A DNA stretch of 53,969 nt, from contig JANXXO010000085.1 of the NCBI GenBank assembly GCA_025350565.1, forward strand, positions 1 to 53,969, in the 5' to 3' direction. Position numbers and translations under genes: made by a program. Shown piece after piece: positions 38,228-47,496 of the stretch. The stretch is from Acidimicrobiaceae bacterium. Lineage in GTDB: Bacteria; Actinomycetota; Acidimicrobiia; Acidimicrobiales; RAAP-2. The notes under the pieces were generated by a model that saw only the letters and a list, made by a program, of their open reading frames with translations, had not been told where the DNA came from and ran no database searches. Within the stretch, counting starts at the first letter, position 1; every line of letters starts with the position of its first letter.

Positions 38228-38698
38228 ATGAGTTCCCCTAGACCGCCGCTGGACCGCGACCTCGCCCAGCGCATGCTCGTCACCGCGTACGACGAGGCCG
38301 TCCTCGGTCTCAGTGAGGGAGGCATCCCCATCGGCGCCGCGCTCTACCTCCGTGACGGCACACTGATCAGTTCGGGTCACAATCGCCGCGTCCAGGAGAG
38401 CGACTCTTCCGTGCACGCCGAGACCGACGCCTTTCGAAAGGGCGGACGTCGTCGCGACTATCCCGACAGTGTCATGGTGACCACACTGTCGCCCTGTTGG
38501 TACTGCTCAGGTTTGGTACGACAGTTCAATATCGGCGCCGTCGTCATTGGCGAGGCGGAAAACTTCCACGGCGGTCACGACTGGTTGGGCGAACTCGGCG
38601 TCGAAATCGTCGTCCTGGACGATCGCGCCTGCACCGATCTGCTCGCCACGTTCATTACCGAACACTCCGACCTCTGGAATGAGGACATCGGGCTCTAG
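38228..38698 (+). CDS. cytosine deaminase, Fcy1-like zinc enzyme
   Basis: 156 residues. The zinc site is His63 (HAETDAF, with catalytic Glu65) and Cys90/Cys93 (TTLSPCWYCSGL). The C-terminal WNEDIGL and the VVIGEAENFHGG segment closely match the yeast-type cytosine deaminase (Fcy1) rather than guanine or tRNA-adenosine deaminases. It converts cytosine to uracil, which the convergent upp product turns into UMP. A CATACT box six bases before the ATG suggests leaderless transcription. Only 2 bp separate its stop from that of upp. Confidence 0.88.
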   Translation: MSSPRPPLDRDLAQRMLVTAYDEAVLGLSEGGIPIGAALYLRDGTLISSGHNRRVQESDSSVHAETDAFRKGGRRRDYPDSVMVTTLSPCWYCSGLVRQFNIGAVVIGEAENFHGGHDWLGELGVEIVVLDDRACTDLLATFITEHSDLWNEDIGL

Positions 38699-38700
38699 CC

Positions 38701-39336
38701 CTAGCGAGCCGGTGGCCCAAACAGTCGATCGCCGGCGTCCCCGAGGCCCGGCGTGATGTAGCCCACGTCGTTGAGTTCTTCATCGAGTGCCGCGGCGACA
38801 ATCACCACGTCCGGATGCTTGGCGAGCACGTGGTTGACGCCCGGTCGCGCCGCAATCAAGCACAGGACTGTGACGTCGCCGGCGCCGCGACTGCGCAACA
38901 TGTCCAGCACGCACACCAGTGAGCCCCCGGTGGCCAGCATCGGGTCACAGAGCACGACGTGCACTCCCGTCAACGACTCGGGAAGGCCGTCCAGATAGAC
39001 GTCCGGTTGCAGGGTCTCCTCGTTTCGACGAAGACCAACGAGGCAGACCCGGTGGTGGGGCAAGACCTCTTGCACGGCGGGACTCATTCCGAGCCCGGCG
39101 CGCAGGATCGGCACGATGAGATATTCGGTGTCAATACGTTCGGCCGGTGCGCCCTTGAGGACCGGCGTGTCGACGGTCGTCTTCGTGAGGGGCGTGTTAC
39201 GGAACGCCTCGTAGGTGACGAATCGCGAGATCTCGCCGGCCAGGCGAAGAAAGTCGGCGTTGGAGGTCGCGACGTCGCGAAGGCTGCGCACCTTATCGGC
39301 CACGACGGGATGATTGATGACGTGTAGTGAAGGCAC
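38701..39336 (-). CDS. upp: uracil phosphoribosyltransferase
   Basis: Makes UMP from uracil and PRPP. 211 residues, the usual length. The PRPP loop is CDPMLATGGSLVCVLDMLRSRGA, and the C-terminal uracil-binding segment GYITPGLGDAGDRLFG is nearly invariant in Upp. The central VPILRAGLGM also fits. GTG start with a TAGTGT box six bases upstream and no ribosome site, so probably leaderless. Confidence 0.97.
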   Translation of the reverse strand: MPSLHVINHPVVADKVRSLRDVATSNADFLRLAGEISRFVTYEAFRNTPLTKTTVDTPVLKGAPAERIDTEYLIVPILRAGLGMSPAVQEVLPHHRVCLVGLRRNEETLQPDVYLDGLPESLTGVHVVLCDPMLATGGSLVCVLDMLRSRGAGDVTVLCLIAARPGVNHVLAKHPDVVIVAAALDEELNDVGYITPGLGDAGDRLFGPPAR

Positions 39337-39342
39337 GAGGTC

Positions 39343-39348
39343 ACACTA
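39343..39348 (-). promoter_or_regulatory. -10 box for leaderless upp transcript
   Basis: TAGTGT on the minus strand ends exactly 6 nt before the GTG at 39336. Confidence 0.5.
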
Positions 39349-39389
39349 CGTCGGCTCGACACCGGCGATCGAGCGTAACGCGTGCTCGG

Positions 39390-39395
39390 TATTAT
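39390..39395 (+). promoter_or_regulatory. -10 box for leaderless ABC exporter transcript
   Basis: TATTAT ends exactly 6 nt before the ATG at 39402; no ribosome site is seen. Confidence 0.5.
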
Positions 39396-39401
39396 TGATC
39401 G

Positions 39402-41258
39402 ATGGCATCTTTCCTCTCTTCGCGTACTGAACGCGTCCGAGAGCGAAAATCGGACGCCGATTCAGCCAACCCGCTGGGCGGCGTCAGGTCGAACTATCCC
39501 GGCCCCCGCAACGAAATCTCGCGCGATGCGAACCTCACGTGGTGGCTGCGGGTCATGCCGGTCATCAAGTCCCATCGCGCGACCTTCGCAACGGCGATCG
39601 TGCTGTCCTTCGTCAGTCTGGTCCTGCAAGTGCTCGTGCCCAACATGTTGAGCAACGACATCAACCACACGTTTGTCCAACACGCTACGTCCCTGCACCG
39701 CGACGTCATCGCCATTGTCGTGGTGGGACTGCTCGCGGGAGCGGCGGGCATCATTTCGCGTCAGTATCTCTACGTCACCGCGTACAACGTGGAGGCCGAC
39801 CTTCGCTCCTTGATCTACGAGCACATGACGTGGCTCTCCTTCAGTTTCTATGACCGAGTGCAATCGGGCCAGCTCATCAGTCGCGCCAACAGCGACATCC
39901 GCAGCGTGCAGATGTATTCGATCTTCGCTCCACTCATCATCGTGCAGTGCTTCATCGGCGTGGTGGCCATCGCCTTCATGCTGAGCATCAACTGGGCGTT
40001 GGCGTTGATCTCCATGATCGTGATGCCTATCCTCTACGTGGTTGGCATCAAGATGCGCCGCGTCATGTTCCCCATCTCGTGGATCACGCAGTCCCGCTTG
40101 GCGCAGGTGGCCACCATCGTCGACGAGAACGTCAACGGCGTTCGCGTTGTGAAGTCGTTCGCCTAAGAAGAGGCCGAGATCAATCGATTGGCTGACGCGG
40201 CCGAGGGCGTGGCCTGGGCGTACATCAAGGACGCCAATATTCGTGCCATCTGGTCGCCCTGGGTCCAGAATCTTCCCCAATTGGGACTGGCGCTGGTCTT
40301 GCTCTGCGGTGGGTGGATGGTCCTGCACGGTCACCTGCAGTACTGGCAGATCCTCGCGTTCAGTCTCTATCTCCTCATGCTCCAGGCACCCTTCATGATG
40401 CTCGGCCAACTCGTCATGATGGGTCAGCGGGCTAAAGCCAGCGCCGGGCGAATCTTCGAAATCCTGGACGAGAATCCCGACATCGTGGAACGCCCGGGCG
40501 CCTACGACCTGCTCGAGGTGCGCGGCGAAATTGATCTCAATCACGTCGTGTTCAGGTACGACAATGGCGCGGAGATACTGAACGACTTCGACGCCCACAT
40601 CGCGGCGGGCGAAACCGTCGCCATTGTCGGACGGACCGGCTCGGGAAAGTCCACCGTGGCTCGTCTGCTCGATCGGTTCTACGACGTTACGGACGGCTCG
40701 ATCACCATTGATGGTCACGACCTACGCGACCTGACCATGGCGTCGCTTCGAGCCAACGTCGGCGTCGTGCTCGACGAGCCTTTCCTCTTCTCCATCTCCA
40801 TCGCCGACAACATCGCGTACGGACGACCCGACGCCTCGCTCGCCGATATCCGGGCCGCGGCCCTCGCCGCCAATGCTGACGAGTTCATTGTTCGACTGCC
40901 CGAGGGCTACGACACCGTGGTGGGTGAGCGCGGGTACACGCTCTCGGGCGGACAGCGCCAACGTATCGCCATCGCTCGAACCCTCCTCCTCAATCCGCCC
41001 GTACTGATCCTGGACGACGCCACCAGCGCAATCGACGTGCATGTGGAGGCGCGCATTTACGAAGCGCTCCGGGGACTACTCACCAAACGCACCACCATTC
41101 TCATCGCTCATCGCATCTCGACCATCGCTCTCGCCAGTCGCGTGATTGTCCTCGACGAGGGGCGCGTGGTCGCTAGTGGCACGCACGAAGAGCTCCTGGC
41201 CAACGAACCGCTCTACGCAGAGATCCTGGCCCAGACCGCACCCGCGGAGAATGCCTAA
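39402..41258 (+). pseudogene. ABC exporter half-transporter (permease-ATPase) interrupted by an in-frame TAA
   Basis: Read through the TAA at 40164-40166 this is a 618-residue half-exporter: about six helices (about 50-340) then an ATPase domain. The frame is the same on both sides, and the sequence around the stop is GVRVVKSFA-stop-EEAEINRLADAAEG, exactly where family members have one ordinary residue (often Gln, so CAA to TAA is likely). Walker A GRTGSGKS (about 410-417), LSGGQ (514-518) and Walker B ILDDATS (536-542) are intact. The catalytic Glu is Asp and the Q-loop Gln is Asp (VLDEPFLF), as in the degenerate subunit of heterodimeric exporters. Either a young pseudogene, a base error, or a gene needing readthrough. 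TTG/GTG restarts near 40180 could make an ATPase fragment. Confidence 0.8.
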
Positions 41259-43210
41259 TGGCCTGGGGCGGAGGCGGAGGCGGGGGCGCGATGTTCGGGC
41301 CTAGTGCTCCGTCATCGAGCGGCCAAGCGGGACTTCCGTTCGGCGGCATACCAGAAGAGTTGATGGAAGAGGCGACCAAGCTCTACGCGACCGAGCCCGA
41401 ACACGCGAAGGCAACACTGCCCTTCGCCCAACGACCGAGCGCCAAAGAGCGCGAACGACTCACGCTTGCCCAACTACTGCGCGCCTATCCCCGATGGGTC
41501 ATCTCGGGATCGGCCCTCGTGATCGTCATCAGCCTGCTGCTGCAGGCTGGTCCGCTGTTGACCGAGTACGCCATCAGTCACGGGATGGAACACCACAAGA
41601 GCCTGCGGGTGATTGTGTCGTGCGCCGTGCTCTATCTTCTCATCGCCTTCGTCAGCGTGTACTTCCAGCGCCAGCAGGTGAACGTCACGGGCAAGCTCTC
41701 GTCGCGCGTCATGCACGACCTGCGGATCCGCGTCTTTACCCAGTTGCAACGCCTGAGCCTTGACTTCTTCACCGAGGAAAAGGCCGGGGTCTTGATGAGC
41801 CGAATGACCAGTGATATCGAAAACCTCCAGCAGTTCATTCAAGACGGGGTAAGTCAATTTGCGCTGCAGGGTCTCACGATGCTCGTCATCACCGTGATCC
41901 TCTTTCTCACCAACGTCACCCTGGCCGCGTGGACGGTGCTGCTCGTGGTGCCACTCCTCGTCGCCTTTTCCGTGTGGTACCACCGAGCCTCCGAAAAGGG
42001 CTATCTCCTCGCTCGCGACCGGATCGCCACCGTCTTGGCCGACCTTTCCGAGTCGCTCTACGGCATCCGGGTGGTGACCGCCCACAACCGCCAGCGTCGC
42101 AATATTCGCAATCATCGCCACGTCGTCGGCGCCTATCGCGACGCCAACGCCTACACCGGTCGGGTGAACGCTATCTACGGTCCCTCCACCCTCATGATCG
42201 GCATCCTGGGCCAAGGCGTGCTCCTCGGCATCGGGGGCCACATGGTGCTCGCCCACCAGCTGAACGTACCCCAACTGATTGTCTTCTTCCTCTACCTCAA
42301 TCGGTTCTTCGCTCCGATTCAACTCCTCGTGCAGCAGTACACGACGTTGCAACAGGGTCGGTCCTCCATTATTCGCCTGCGCGAACTGCTGGATACGACG
42401 CCGACGGTCGATGAACTGCCGTACGCGCCCGACCTACCCACCATTGAAGGTCGCATCACCTTCGAACACGTGGAGTTCGGCTACCTCAGTGGCCATCCAG
42501 TGTTGCGCGACGTCAATCTGGAGATCATGCCCGGCGAGTCCGTGGCCTTCGTCGGCCCGACCGGCGCAGGAAAGTCCACCATGGCGAAACTGGCCAACCG
42601 CTTCTATGACCCCACCTCTGGTCGAGTGCTCTTGGACGGTATCGACGTAAAGACGGTTTCCCTGCGATCACTGCGATCGCAGTTAGGCGTCGTGCCCCAA
42701 GAGCCCTTTCTCTTCGCGGGCTCCATTCGCACCAACGTCAGCTTCGGCGCTCCCGGGGCCACGGACGAGGAGATTGAGACGGCCGTGGACGTCGTGGGAC
42801 TGCGCGATCTCGTCAGTCGTCTTCCCTTGGGACTCGACACTCCCGTGCACGAGCGCGGACAGACGCTGTCGGCGGGCGAACGTCAACAATTGGCCCTCGC
42901 GCGCGCGTTTCTCGCAAAACCCCGGGTCTTAATCCTCGACGAGGCGACGTCCTCGCTGGACTTGCAGAGCGAGATCGTCATCGAGCGCGCCCTCGACCGG
43001 CTCTTGGAAGGTCGATCGGCAATCTTGATTGCGCACCGACTCACCACCGCACAGCGAGCAGACCGCATCGTGGTCATCGACGACGGCGGCATTGTCGAGA
43101 TGGGCACCCCGGACGAACTCCTGGCCCTGGGAGGCGCCTACGCCGTGATGTACGACGCGTGGCTCGCTTCGGGCGGTCGCGACGCGTCACGCGCCACCGA
43201 CGAGGTCTAA
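41258..43210 (+). CDS. ABC exporter half-transporter (permease-ATPase), partner of the upstream gene
   Basis: 650 residues. A Gly-rich N-terminus (WGGGGGGG, residues 3-10) precedes about six helices (80-350) and an ATPase domain. Walker A GPTGAGKS is near 433, a non-standard signature LSAGE near 537, and a normal Walker B ILDEATSSLD near 559-568 with the catalytic Glu. Paired with the upstream protein this gives one normal site (its own Walker B Glu with the partner's LSGGQ) and one degenerate site, as in BmrCD/TM287-288-type exporters. Its ATG shares one base with the upstream TAA, so the two are coupled. Likely cargo is lipids or drugs, unproven. Convergent with an F420-type gene, sharing CTAA. 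Confidence 0.92.
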   Translation: MAWGGGGGGGAMFGPSAPSSSGQAGLPFGGIPEELMEEATKLYATEPEHAKATLPFAQRPSAKERERLTLAQLLRAYPRWVISGSALVIVISLLLQAGPLLTEYAISHGMEHHKSLRVIVSCAVLYLLIAFVSVYFQRQQVNVTGKLSSRVMHDLRIRVFTQLQRLSLDFFTEEKAGVLMSRMTSDIENLQQFIQDGVSQFALQGLTMLVITVILFLTNVTLAAWTVLLVVPLLVAFSVWYHRASEKGYLLARDRIATVLADLSESLYGIRVVTAHNRQRRNIRNHRHVVGAYRDANAYTGRVNAIYGPSTLMIGILGQGVLLGIGGHMVLAHQLNVPQLIVFFLYLNRFFAPIQLLVQQYTTLQQGRSSIIRLRELLDTTPTVDELPYAPDLPTIEGRITFEHVEFGYLSGHPVLRDVNLEIMPGESVAFVGPTGAGKSTMAKLANRFYDPTSGRVLLDGIDVKTVSLRSLRSQLGVVPQEPFLFAGSIRTNVSFGAPGATDEEIETAVDVVGLRDLVSRLPLGLDTPVHERGQTLSAGERQQLALARAFLAKPRVLILDEATSSLDLQSEIVIERALDRLLEGRSAILIAHRLTTAQRADRIVVIDDGGIVEMGTPDELLALGGAYAVMYDAWLASGGRDASRATDEV

Positions 43211-44253
43211 ACCATTTCCTTCACGGTCGCAATGAGCGAGGACTTCGTCTGGTCACCGGTGGGGATCGGGATGATTTGCAAGTGGGTGACTCCCACCGCT
43301 TTGAACGACGCGATGCGCTCCTCGACGTAACCCTTCGGGCCGCAGAGCGAGGTCAGCTCTAAGAACTCGTCCGGGATTGCGGCCTCCGCCTCTTTCTTAT
43401 GGCCACTCAAGTAGAGATCCTGGATGACCGCTGCTTCTTTTTCGAAGCCGTAGCGCACGGCCAACTCGTTGTAGAAGTTCTTGCCTTTGGCGCCCATGCC
43501 CCCCACGTAGAGCGCGGTCATGGGACGCGCGAGTTGGCGCATTGCGGTCACGTCGTCGCCCTCCCCGATGGCGAGGAGCCCCCCGGCCGAGATCATGAGT
43601 TCACCGAGCGAGGGGTCGCGCTTCGCGGCCCCGGCGCGCAGTGACGCGCCCCACACGTCGTTCGCGCGCTCGGGGATGAAGAAGACGGGAATCCAGCCGT
43701 CGGCGACCTCGGCCGTCATGGCGACATTCTTCTCGCCGAGCGACGCCACCCAGATGGGCAGCGAACTCCGTAGGGGATGCGTGAGCAGCTTCAGGGGTTT
43801 GCCGAGCCCGGTTCCCTGGTCGCTCGGCAGCGGCAGCGTGTAGTTCTTGCCCTGGTGCACGAGGGGCGCTTCTCGCTTCCACAGGTCGCGGCAAATCTCA
43901 ATGATCTCTCGCGTTCGCCCGAGCGGATTGGTGTAGGGCACCCCGTGGAATCCCTCGATGACCTGGGGGCCCGAGGCACCGAGCCCCAAATGAAATCGGC
44001 CATCGGAAAGGGCGTCGACGCCGGCTGCGGTCATGGCGATGAGTGACGGGGTACGTGAATAGATGGGCAAGATGGCCGAGCCGATGTCGACCGACTCGGT
44101 CTTGGCCGCGAGGTACCCCATCAAGGAGGGACTATCGAAGCCGTAGACCTCGGCGACCCACACCAAATCGAGTCCGGCCTTCTCCAACATCGCCACCTCA
44201 GCGACCGCGTTCTTAAAGCCCCCTGAGTAGTCCAATATCGTCGAGATCTTCAT
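43207..44253 (-). CDS. luciferase-like (LLM) F420-dependent oxidoreductase
   Basis: 348 residues from the ATG at 44253, which has AAGGAG upstream; the open frame before it is not protein-like. The TIM-barrel begins MKISTILDYSGG and carries AGLDLVWVAEVYGFDSP and the DGRFHLGLGASGPQVIEGFHG loop, all typical of actinobacterial LLM-class F420-dependent enzymes (MER/FGD-like). Substrate unknown. Cofactor F420 is inferred from the family. Divergent from the glutamate dehydrogenase-like gene by 132 bp. Confidence 0.88.
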   Translation of the reverse strand: MKISTILDYSGGFKNAVAEVAMLEKAGLDLVWVAEVYGFDSPSLMGYLAAKTESVDIGSAILPIYSRTPSLIAMTAAGVDALSDGRFHLGLGASGPQVIEGFHGVPYTNPLGRTREIIEICRDLWKREAPLVHQGKNYTLPLPSDQGTGLGKPLKLLTHPLRSSLPIWVASLGEKNVAMTAEVADGWIPVFFIPERANDVWGASLRAGAAKRDPSLGELMISAGGLLAIGEGDDVTAMRQLARPMTALYVGGMGAKGKNFYNELAVRYGFEKEAAVIQDLYLSGHKKEAEAAIPDEFLELTSLCGPKGYVEERIASFKAVGVTHLQIIPIPTGDQTKSSLIATVKEMV

Positions 44254-44385
44254 GGGGGCGTCGCTCCTTCGTCGTTGGTGGTCACAGTAATGCAGGGTGT
44301 TCACTGGCCCGCAACCTCGTGGGGTGTGACCTACGCTGAAGTAAGGAAGCAACCGCTTTCCATGACATAAAAGGCTGGTGACAAC

Positions 44386-45660
44386 GTGGTCACGCGTCCG
44401 ACCGAGGACTCCCCTCACGAATTCAATCCGTGGCAGCGCGTCACGTCGCTCATCGAAACCGCCGGTCACCTGCTTGGCCTCAACGAGGGGTTGATCAAAC
44501 GAATCGTGACGCCGGAACGAATTCTGGAGGTGGCCGTGCCGGTGCGCATGGACACCGGCGAGGTCGAGATGTATCACGGGTGGCGCATCCAACACAACAC
44601 GTCGCGCGGACCCGGTAAGGGCGGCATCCGCTACCACCCGAGTGTCAACGTGGACGAGATCGCCGCCCTCAGCGCGGACATGTCGATCAAATGCGCGGTG
44701 GTCAACATTCCCTACGGTGGCGCCAAGGGCGGCATCAAGGTCGATCCCACGACGCTCTCACGGGCCGAGCTCGAACGCCTGACCCGTCGATACGCGTTCT
44801 CCATTGCCCCCATGATTGGACCCGACCGCGACATTCCCGCACCCGACATCAACACCGACACCCAGGTCATGAGTTGGATTATGGACACCGTCTCGATGCT
44901 GCGGGGCCACAACACCCCGGGCGTGGTCACGGGCAAGCCCCTCGCCATTGGCGGGACGCTCGGTCACGCCGGCGCCACGTCGCTCGGCGTCACGATCTGC
45001 ACGAGCGCGATTCTCCAGCGGCTCGGACGCCTGGCCAGCGAACAGCGTGTCGTCATCCAAGGTTACGGAAAAGTTGGCGCGCCGTTAGTCAAACTCCTCA
45101 GTGACCGCGGCATGAAAGTGGTGGGCGTCGCGGACATCCGCGGCGCCATTCACGTCGCGGACGGTATCGACGCCACGTTGATGGCCAATCACTTCAAAGA
45201 GTCGGGCACAGTCGTTGGCTACCCCGGCAGTGAGTCGGTCACCGCCGATCTGCTCTTCACGTTACCCAGTGACATCGCCATTCCCGCGGCCCTCGGCGGC
45301 GTCATCGATCAGGACGTGGCCAAATCAATGTCGGCCTCGATCGTGGTGGAAGCGGCCAATGGCCCGACCACCGGCGAGGGTGCCGAAGTCCTCGCCAGTC
45401 GGGGCATCGCGGTCGTCCCCGACGTCCTCGCCAACGCCGGTGGCGTGGTGGCGTCCTACTTTGAGTGGGCCCAAGATTTGCAAGGGTACCTGTGGGAGCC
45501 CGAACTGTTCCACGACCGGTTGGAGAAGACGCTTCGCGAGGCCTTCAATTACATCTGGACCCGCCACCTTCAACTGGAAGTCACCCTGCGCGAAACGGCC
45601 ATCGCCGTAGGCGTGGAACGCATTGCCGAAGCGACCGAACTGCGCGGTCTCTTTCCCTAG
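44386..45660 (+). CDS. Glu/Leu/Phe/Val dehydrogenase (glutamate dehydrogenase type)
   Basis: 424 residues. Oxidative deamination of an amino acid with NAD(P), or the reverse. Lys102 (IKCAVVNIPYGGAKGG) and Lys114 are the substrate and catalytic lysines, and the Rossmann loop is IQGYGKVGAPLVKLL. Length and the Gly-rich GGAKGGIK segment fit the hexameric NAD-type catabolic glutamate dehydrogenase; leucine dehydrogenases are shorter. GTG start; a weak AAAGG lies 11 nt upstream. It is convergent with an APC permease, separated by a hairpin. Confidence 0.93.
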   Translation: MVTRPTEDSPHEFNPWQRVTSLIETAGHLLGLNEGLIKRIVTPERILEVAVPVRMDTGEVEMYHGWRIQHNTSRGPGKGGIRYHPSVNVDEIAALSADMSIKCAVVNIPYGGAKGGIKVDPTTLSRAELERLTRRYAFSIAPMIGPDRDIPAPDINTDTQVMSWIMDTVSMLRGHNTPGVVTGKPLAIGGTLGHAGATSLGVTICTSAILQRLGRLASEQRVVIQGYGKVGAPLVKLLSDRGMKVVGVADIRGAIHVADGIDATLMANHFKESGTVVGYPGSESVTADLLFTLPSDIAIPAALGGVIDQDVAKSMSASIVVEAANGPTTGEGAEVLASRGIAVVPDVLANAGGVVASYFEWAQDLQGYLWEPELFHDRLEKTLREAFNYIWTRHLQLEVTLRETAIAVGVERIAEATELRGLFP

Positions 45661-45732
45661 GCGCCGCTTCGCCCGCGACCTGCGCGGCGGCCAAGGCTGT
45701 ACGGCACGAGCACGCCTCGCAACCGTGGTCCG

Positions 45733-45779
45733 TAACGCACGGGACCCGCTGCCCGCGTTGCAACGGGTCCCCTGCGTTA
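45733..45779. terminator. hairpin terminator between convergent genes
   Basis: TAACGCA-C-GGGACCCG (45733-45748) pairs with 45764-45779 over 15 bp with one C-C mismatch; loop of 15. It separates the dehydrogenase from the permease; no clear T-tract. Confidence 0.7.
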
Positions 45780-45783
45780 GTAC

Positions 45784-47322
45784 TTAACGATGTGCCTTGT
45801 CCGGTCGAGCCAATCCCTCGTAGAGAGCACCGGCCGCAACGATGATTACCATGACCAGCAACGTGACCCAGCCGTAGTTGAAGTAGGCCGCTCGCCCACT
45901 GGTGAGCGGGCTCGGCCAGACAATGTTGAGCAGCATGACGAAGAGGTAGAGCGCGCCAAGGGAGGCGACCGGCACTCCCCACTTGCCCAAAGTGAACGAA
46001 CCCGCCGGTACCCAGCCGCGACGACGCGCTACGAGCGAACCAATCACCGTCAAGAGGAACGAGAGATAGATCCCCGAGGTCGCGAAGGAGACGAGCGCGT
46101 ACAGCGCGTTCACGTGCGCCGGGTAATCGAACCAGAGTATGTGGGTGTTCTTCGACGGGTTGATCAAGACGAGCAACAAGAACAGAAACGGGATGACCGT
46201 GCCCACGATGATGGCGTTGACCGGCGTCTTGTACGTGGCGTGCACCTTCTTGATTTGGTTAGAGAACGGAACGGCGCCGTCGCGGGCGAGACCGTAGGCA
46301 ACACGCGCTCCCGCACCTTGGACCGCGGTGCCGCAACTGAAGAAGGCGATGATCACCATGATGAGGAAGAAGTCCTGGAGCCACGCCGGCAGCACCGCCA
46401 GGATCGACGGAATGCCGCCCGCGACGACCGAGCCGATTCCCGACTTCGGCGTTGCCAGTATGAGACCTAAGACCAAGACGAACGACGCGATCCCACCGTA
46501 GAGCAGTGCGTTGCGCATGGCCTTGGGGACTTGGCGGTGCGCTTCTTTGGTCTCTTCGGCAATGTCGCCCGCCGATTCGAAGCCGTAGAAGATATAGACG
46601 TTGGCGAGGACGGCCACGAGCGCGGCGCCCGTGAGCCAATGGCCACCAAAGTTGATGCCCAAGTGGTTGGTCGCGAGATTCTGCGCGCCTTGCGTGGTGA
46701 AGGTGTAGCCCACACCGTGGTGGAATCCGTGAATGGCGAGAGCAATCGCCACCCCGAAGGTGCCGATGGTCTCGACGTAGACACCCAGTCCCGCCACGCG
46801 ACCCATGATCTTGGCCCCGACGGAGTTAAGAATTGCCGAGAGGAGAATCATGATGGCGACCACCACGAAAATGGTGATGTGGTTCGTGGGGTCGAGATTC
46901 GTGTTGAACCAGACGTGCATCAGGCTCGTGACGTAGCTGACGATGCCCGAGTCAACTGAGGCGACGGTCGCCAAGAGCGCGAATCCGTAGATCCAGCCCA
47001 CGAACCAGCCGTAGCGCGGTCCCACGGTGTACTTCCCGTATTGATAGAGGGCACCCGACACCGGATACTCGCTGGCGAGTTCACCGAAGACGAGCGCGAC
47101 GAGCATCATCAGGCCGACTACGAAGGGCATCGTCCAGAGATAACGCGGTCCCCCCATACCGAGGCCGAGGGTGTAGAGGGAGTAGATCCCCACCATCGGG
47201 CTCAAGTAGGCGAAGGCCACCGAGAAGTTGTCAAAGAGCGAGAGGACTCGCGACAACTCCTGTTTGTAACCGAGGGCTGCGAGACGGTCGCCGTCCCTGT
47301 TTTCCACTTCGCTCGTCGTCAT
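45784..47322 (-). CDS. APC-superfamily amino acid permease
   Basis: 512 residues from the ATG at 47322, preceded by GGGGGA. About 12 helices. Helix 1 (FSVAFAYLSPMVGIYSLYTLGLGMGG), EYPVSGALYQYGKYTVGPRYGW and the helix 6 motif (YIFYGFESAGDIAEETKEA) are those of the basic-amino-acid/GABA permease-like branch. It might supply amino acids for the convergent dehydrogenase; this is inferred from position. The other APC permease here (21635) is a different subtype. Confidence 0.9.
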   Translation of the reverse strand: MTTSEVENRDGDRLAALGYKQELSRVLSLFDNFSVAFAYLSPMVGIYSLYTLGLGMGGPRYLWTMPFVVGLMMLVALVFGELASEYPVSGALYQYGKYTVGPRYGWFVGWIYGFALLATVASVDSGIVSYVTSLMHVWFNTNLDPTNHITIFVVVAIMILLSAILNSVGAKIMGRVAGLGVYVETIGTFGVAIALAIHGFHHGVGYTFTTQGAQNLATNHLGINFGGHWLTGAALVAVLANVYIFYGFESAGDIAEETKEAHRQVPKAMRNALLYGGIASFVLVLGLILATPKSGIGSVVAGGIPSILAVLPAWLQDFFLIMVIIAFFSCGTAVQGAGARVAYGLARDGAVPFSNQIKKVHATYKTPVNAIIVGTVIPFLFLLLVLINPSKNTHILWFDYPAHVNALYALVSFATSGIYLSFLLTVIGSLVARRRGWVPAGSFTLGKWGVPVASLGALYLFVMLLNIVWPSPLTSGRAAYFNYGWVTLLVMVIIVAAGALYEGLARPDKAHR

Positions 47323-47496
47323 ACATCCCCCCTTGTCAACACCACTCTGGGCCAACACGACGAACGATAATCAAAAGGGACCGTGTCGTGCGCGATGAAT
47401 CGGACGAAACGTCCACCGATGGGTCCCGGGAACACCACTTTTCCTCAGGGGCGCCGGTGCACGAACCTCGATGTTCGGCGTATGCGAACCTTGGGT

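Noticed and set aside
39462-40718. 418-codon frame on the minus strand across the stop in the ABC gene
   Set aside because: It is His/Asp/Glu-rich low-complexity translation antisense to conserved transporter helices; not a gene replacing the broken one.
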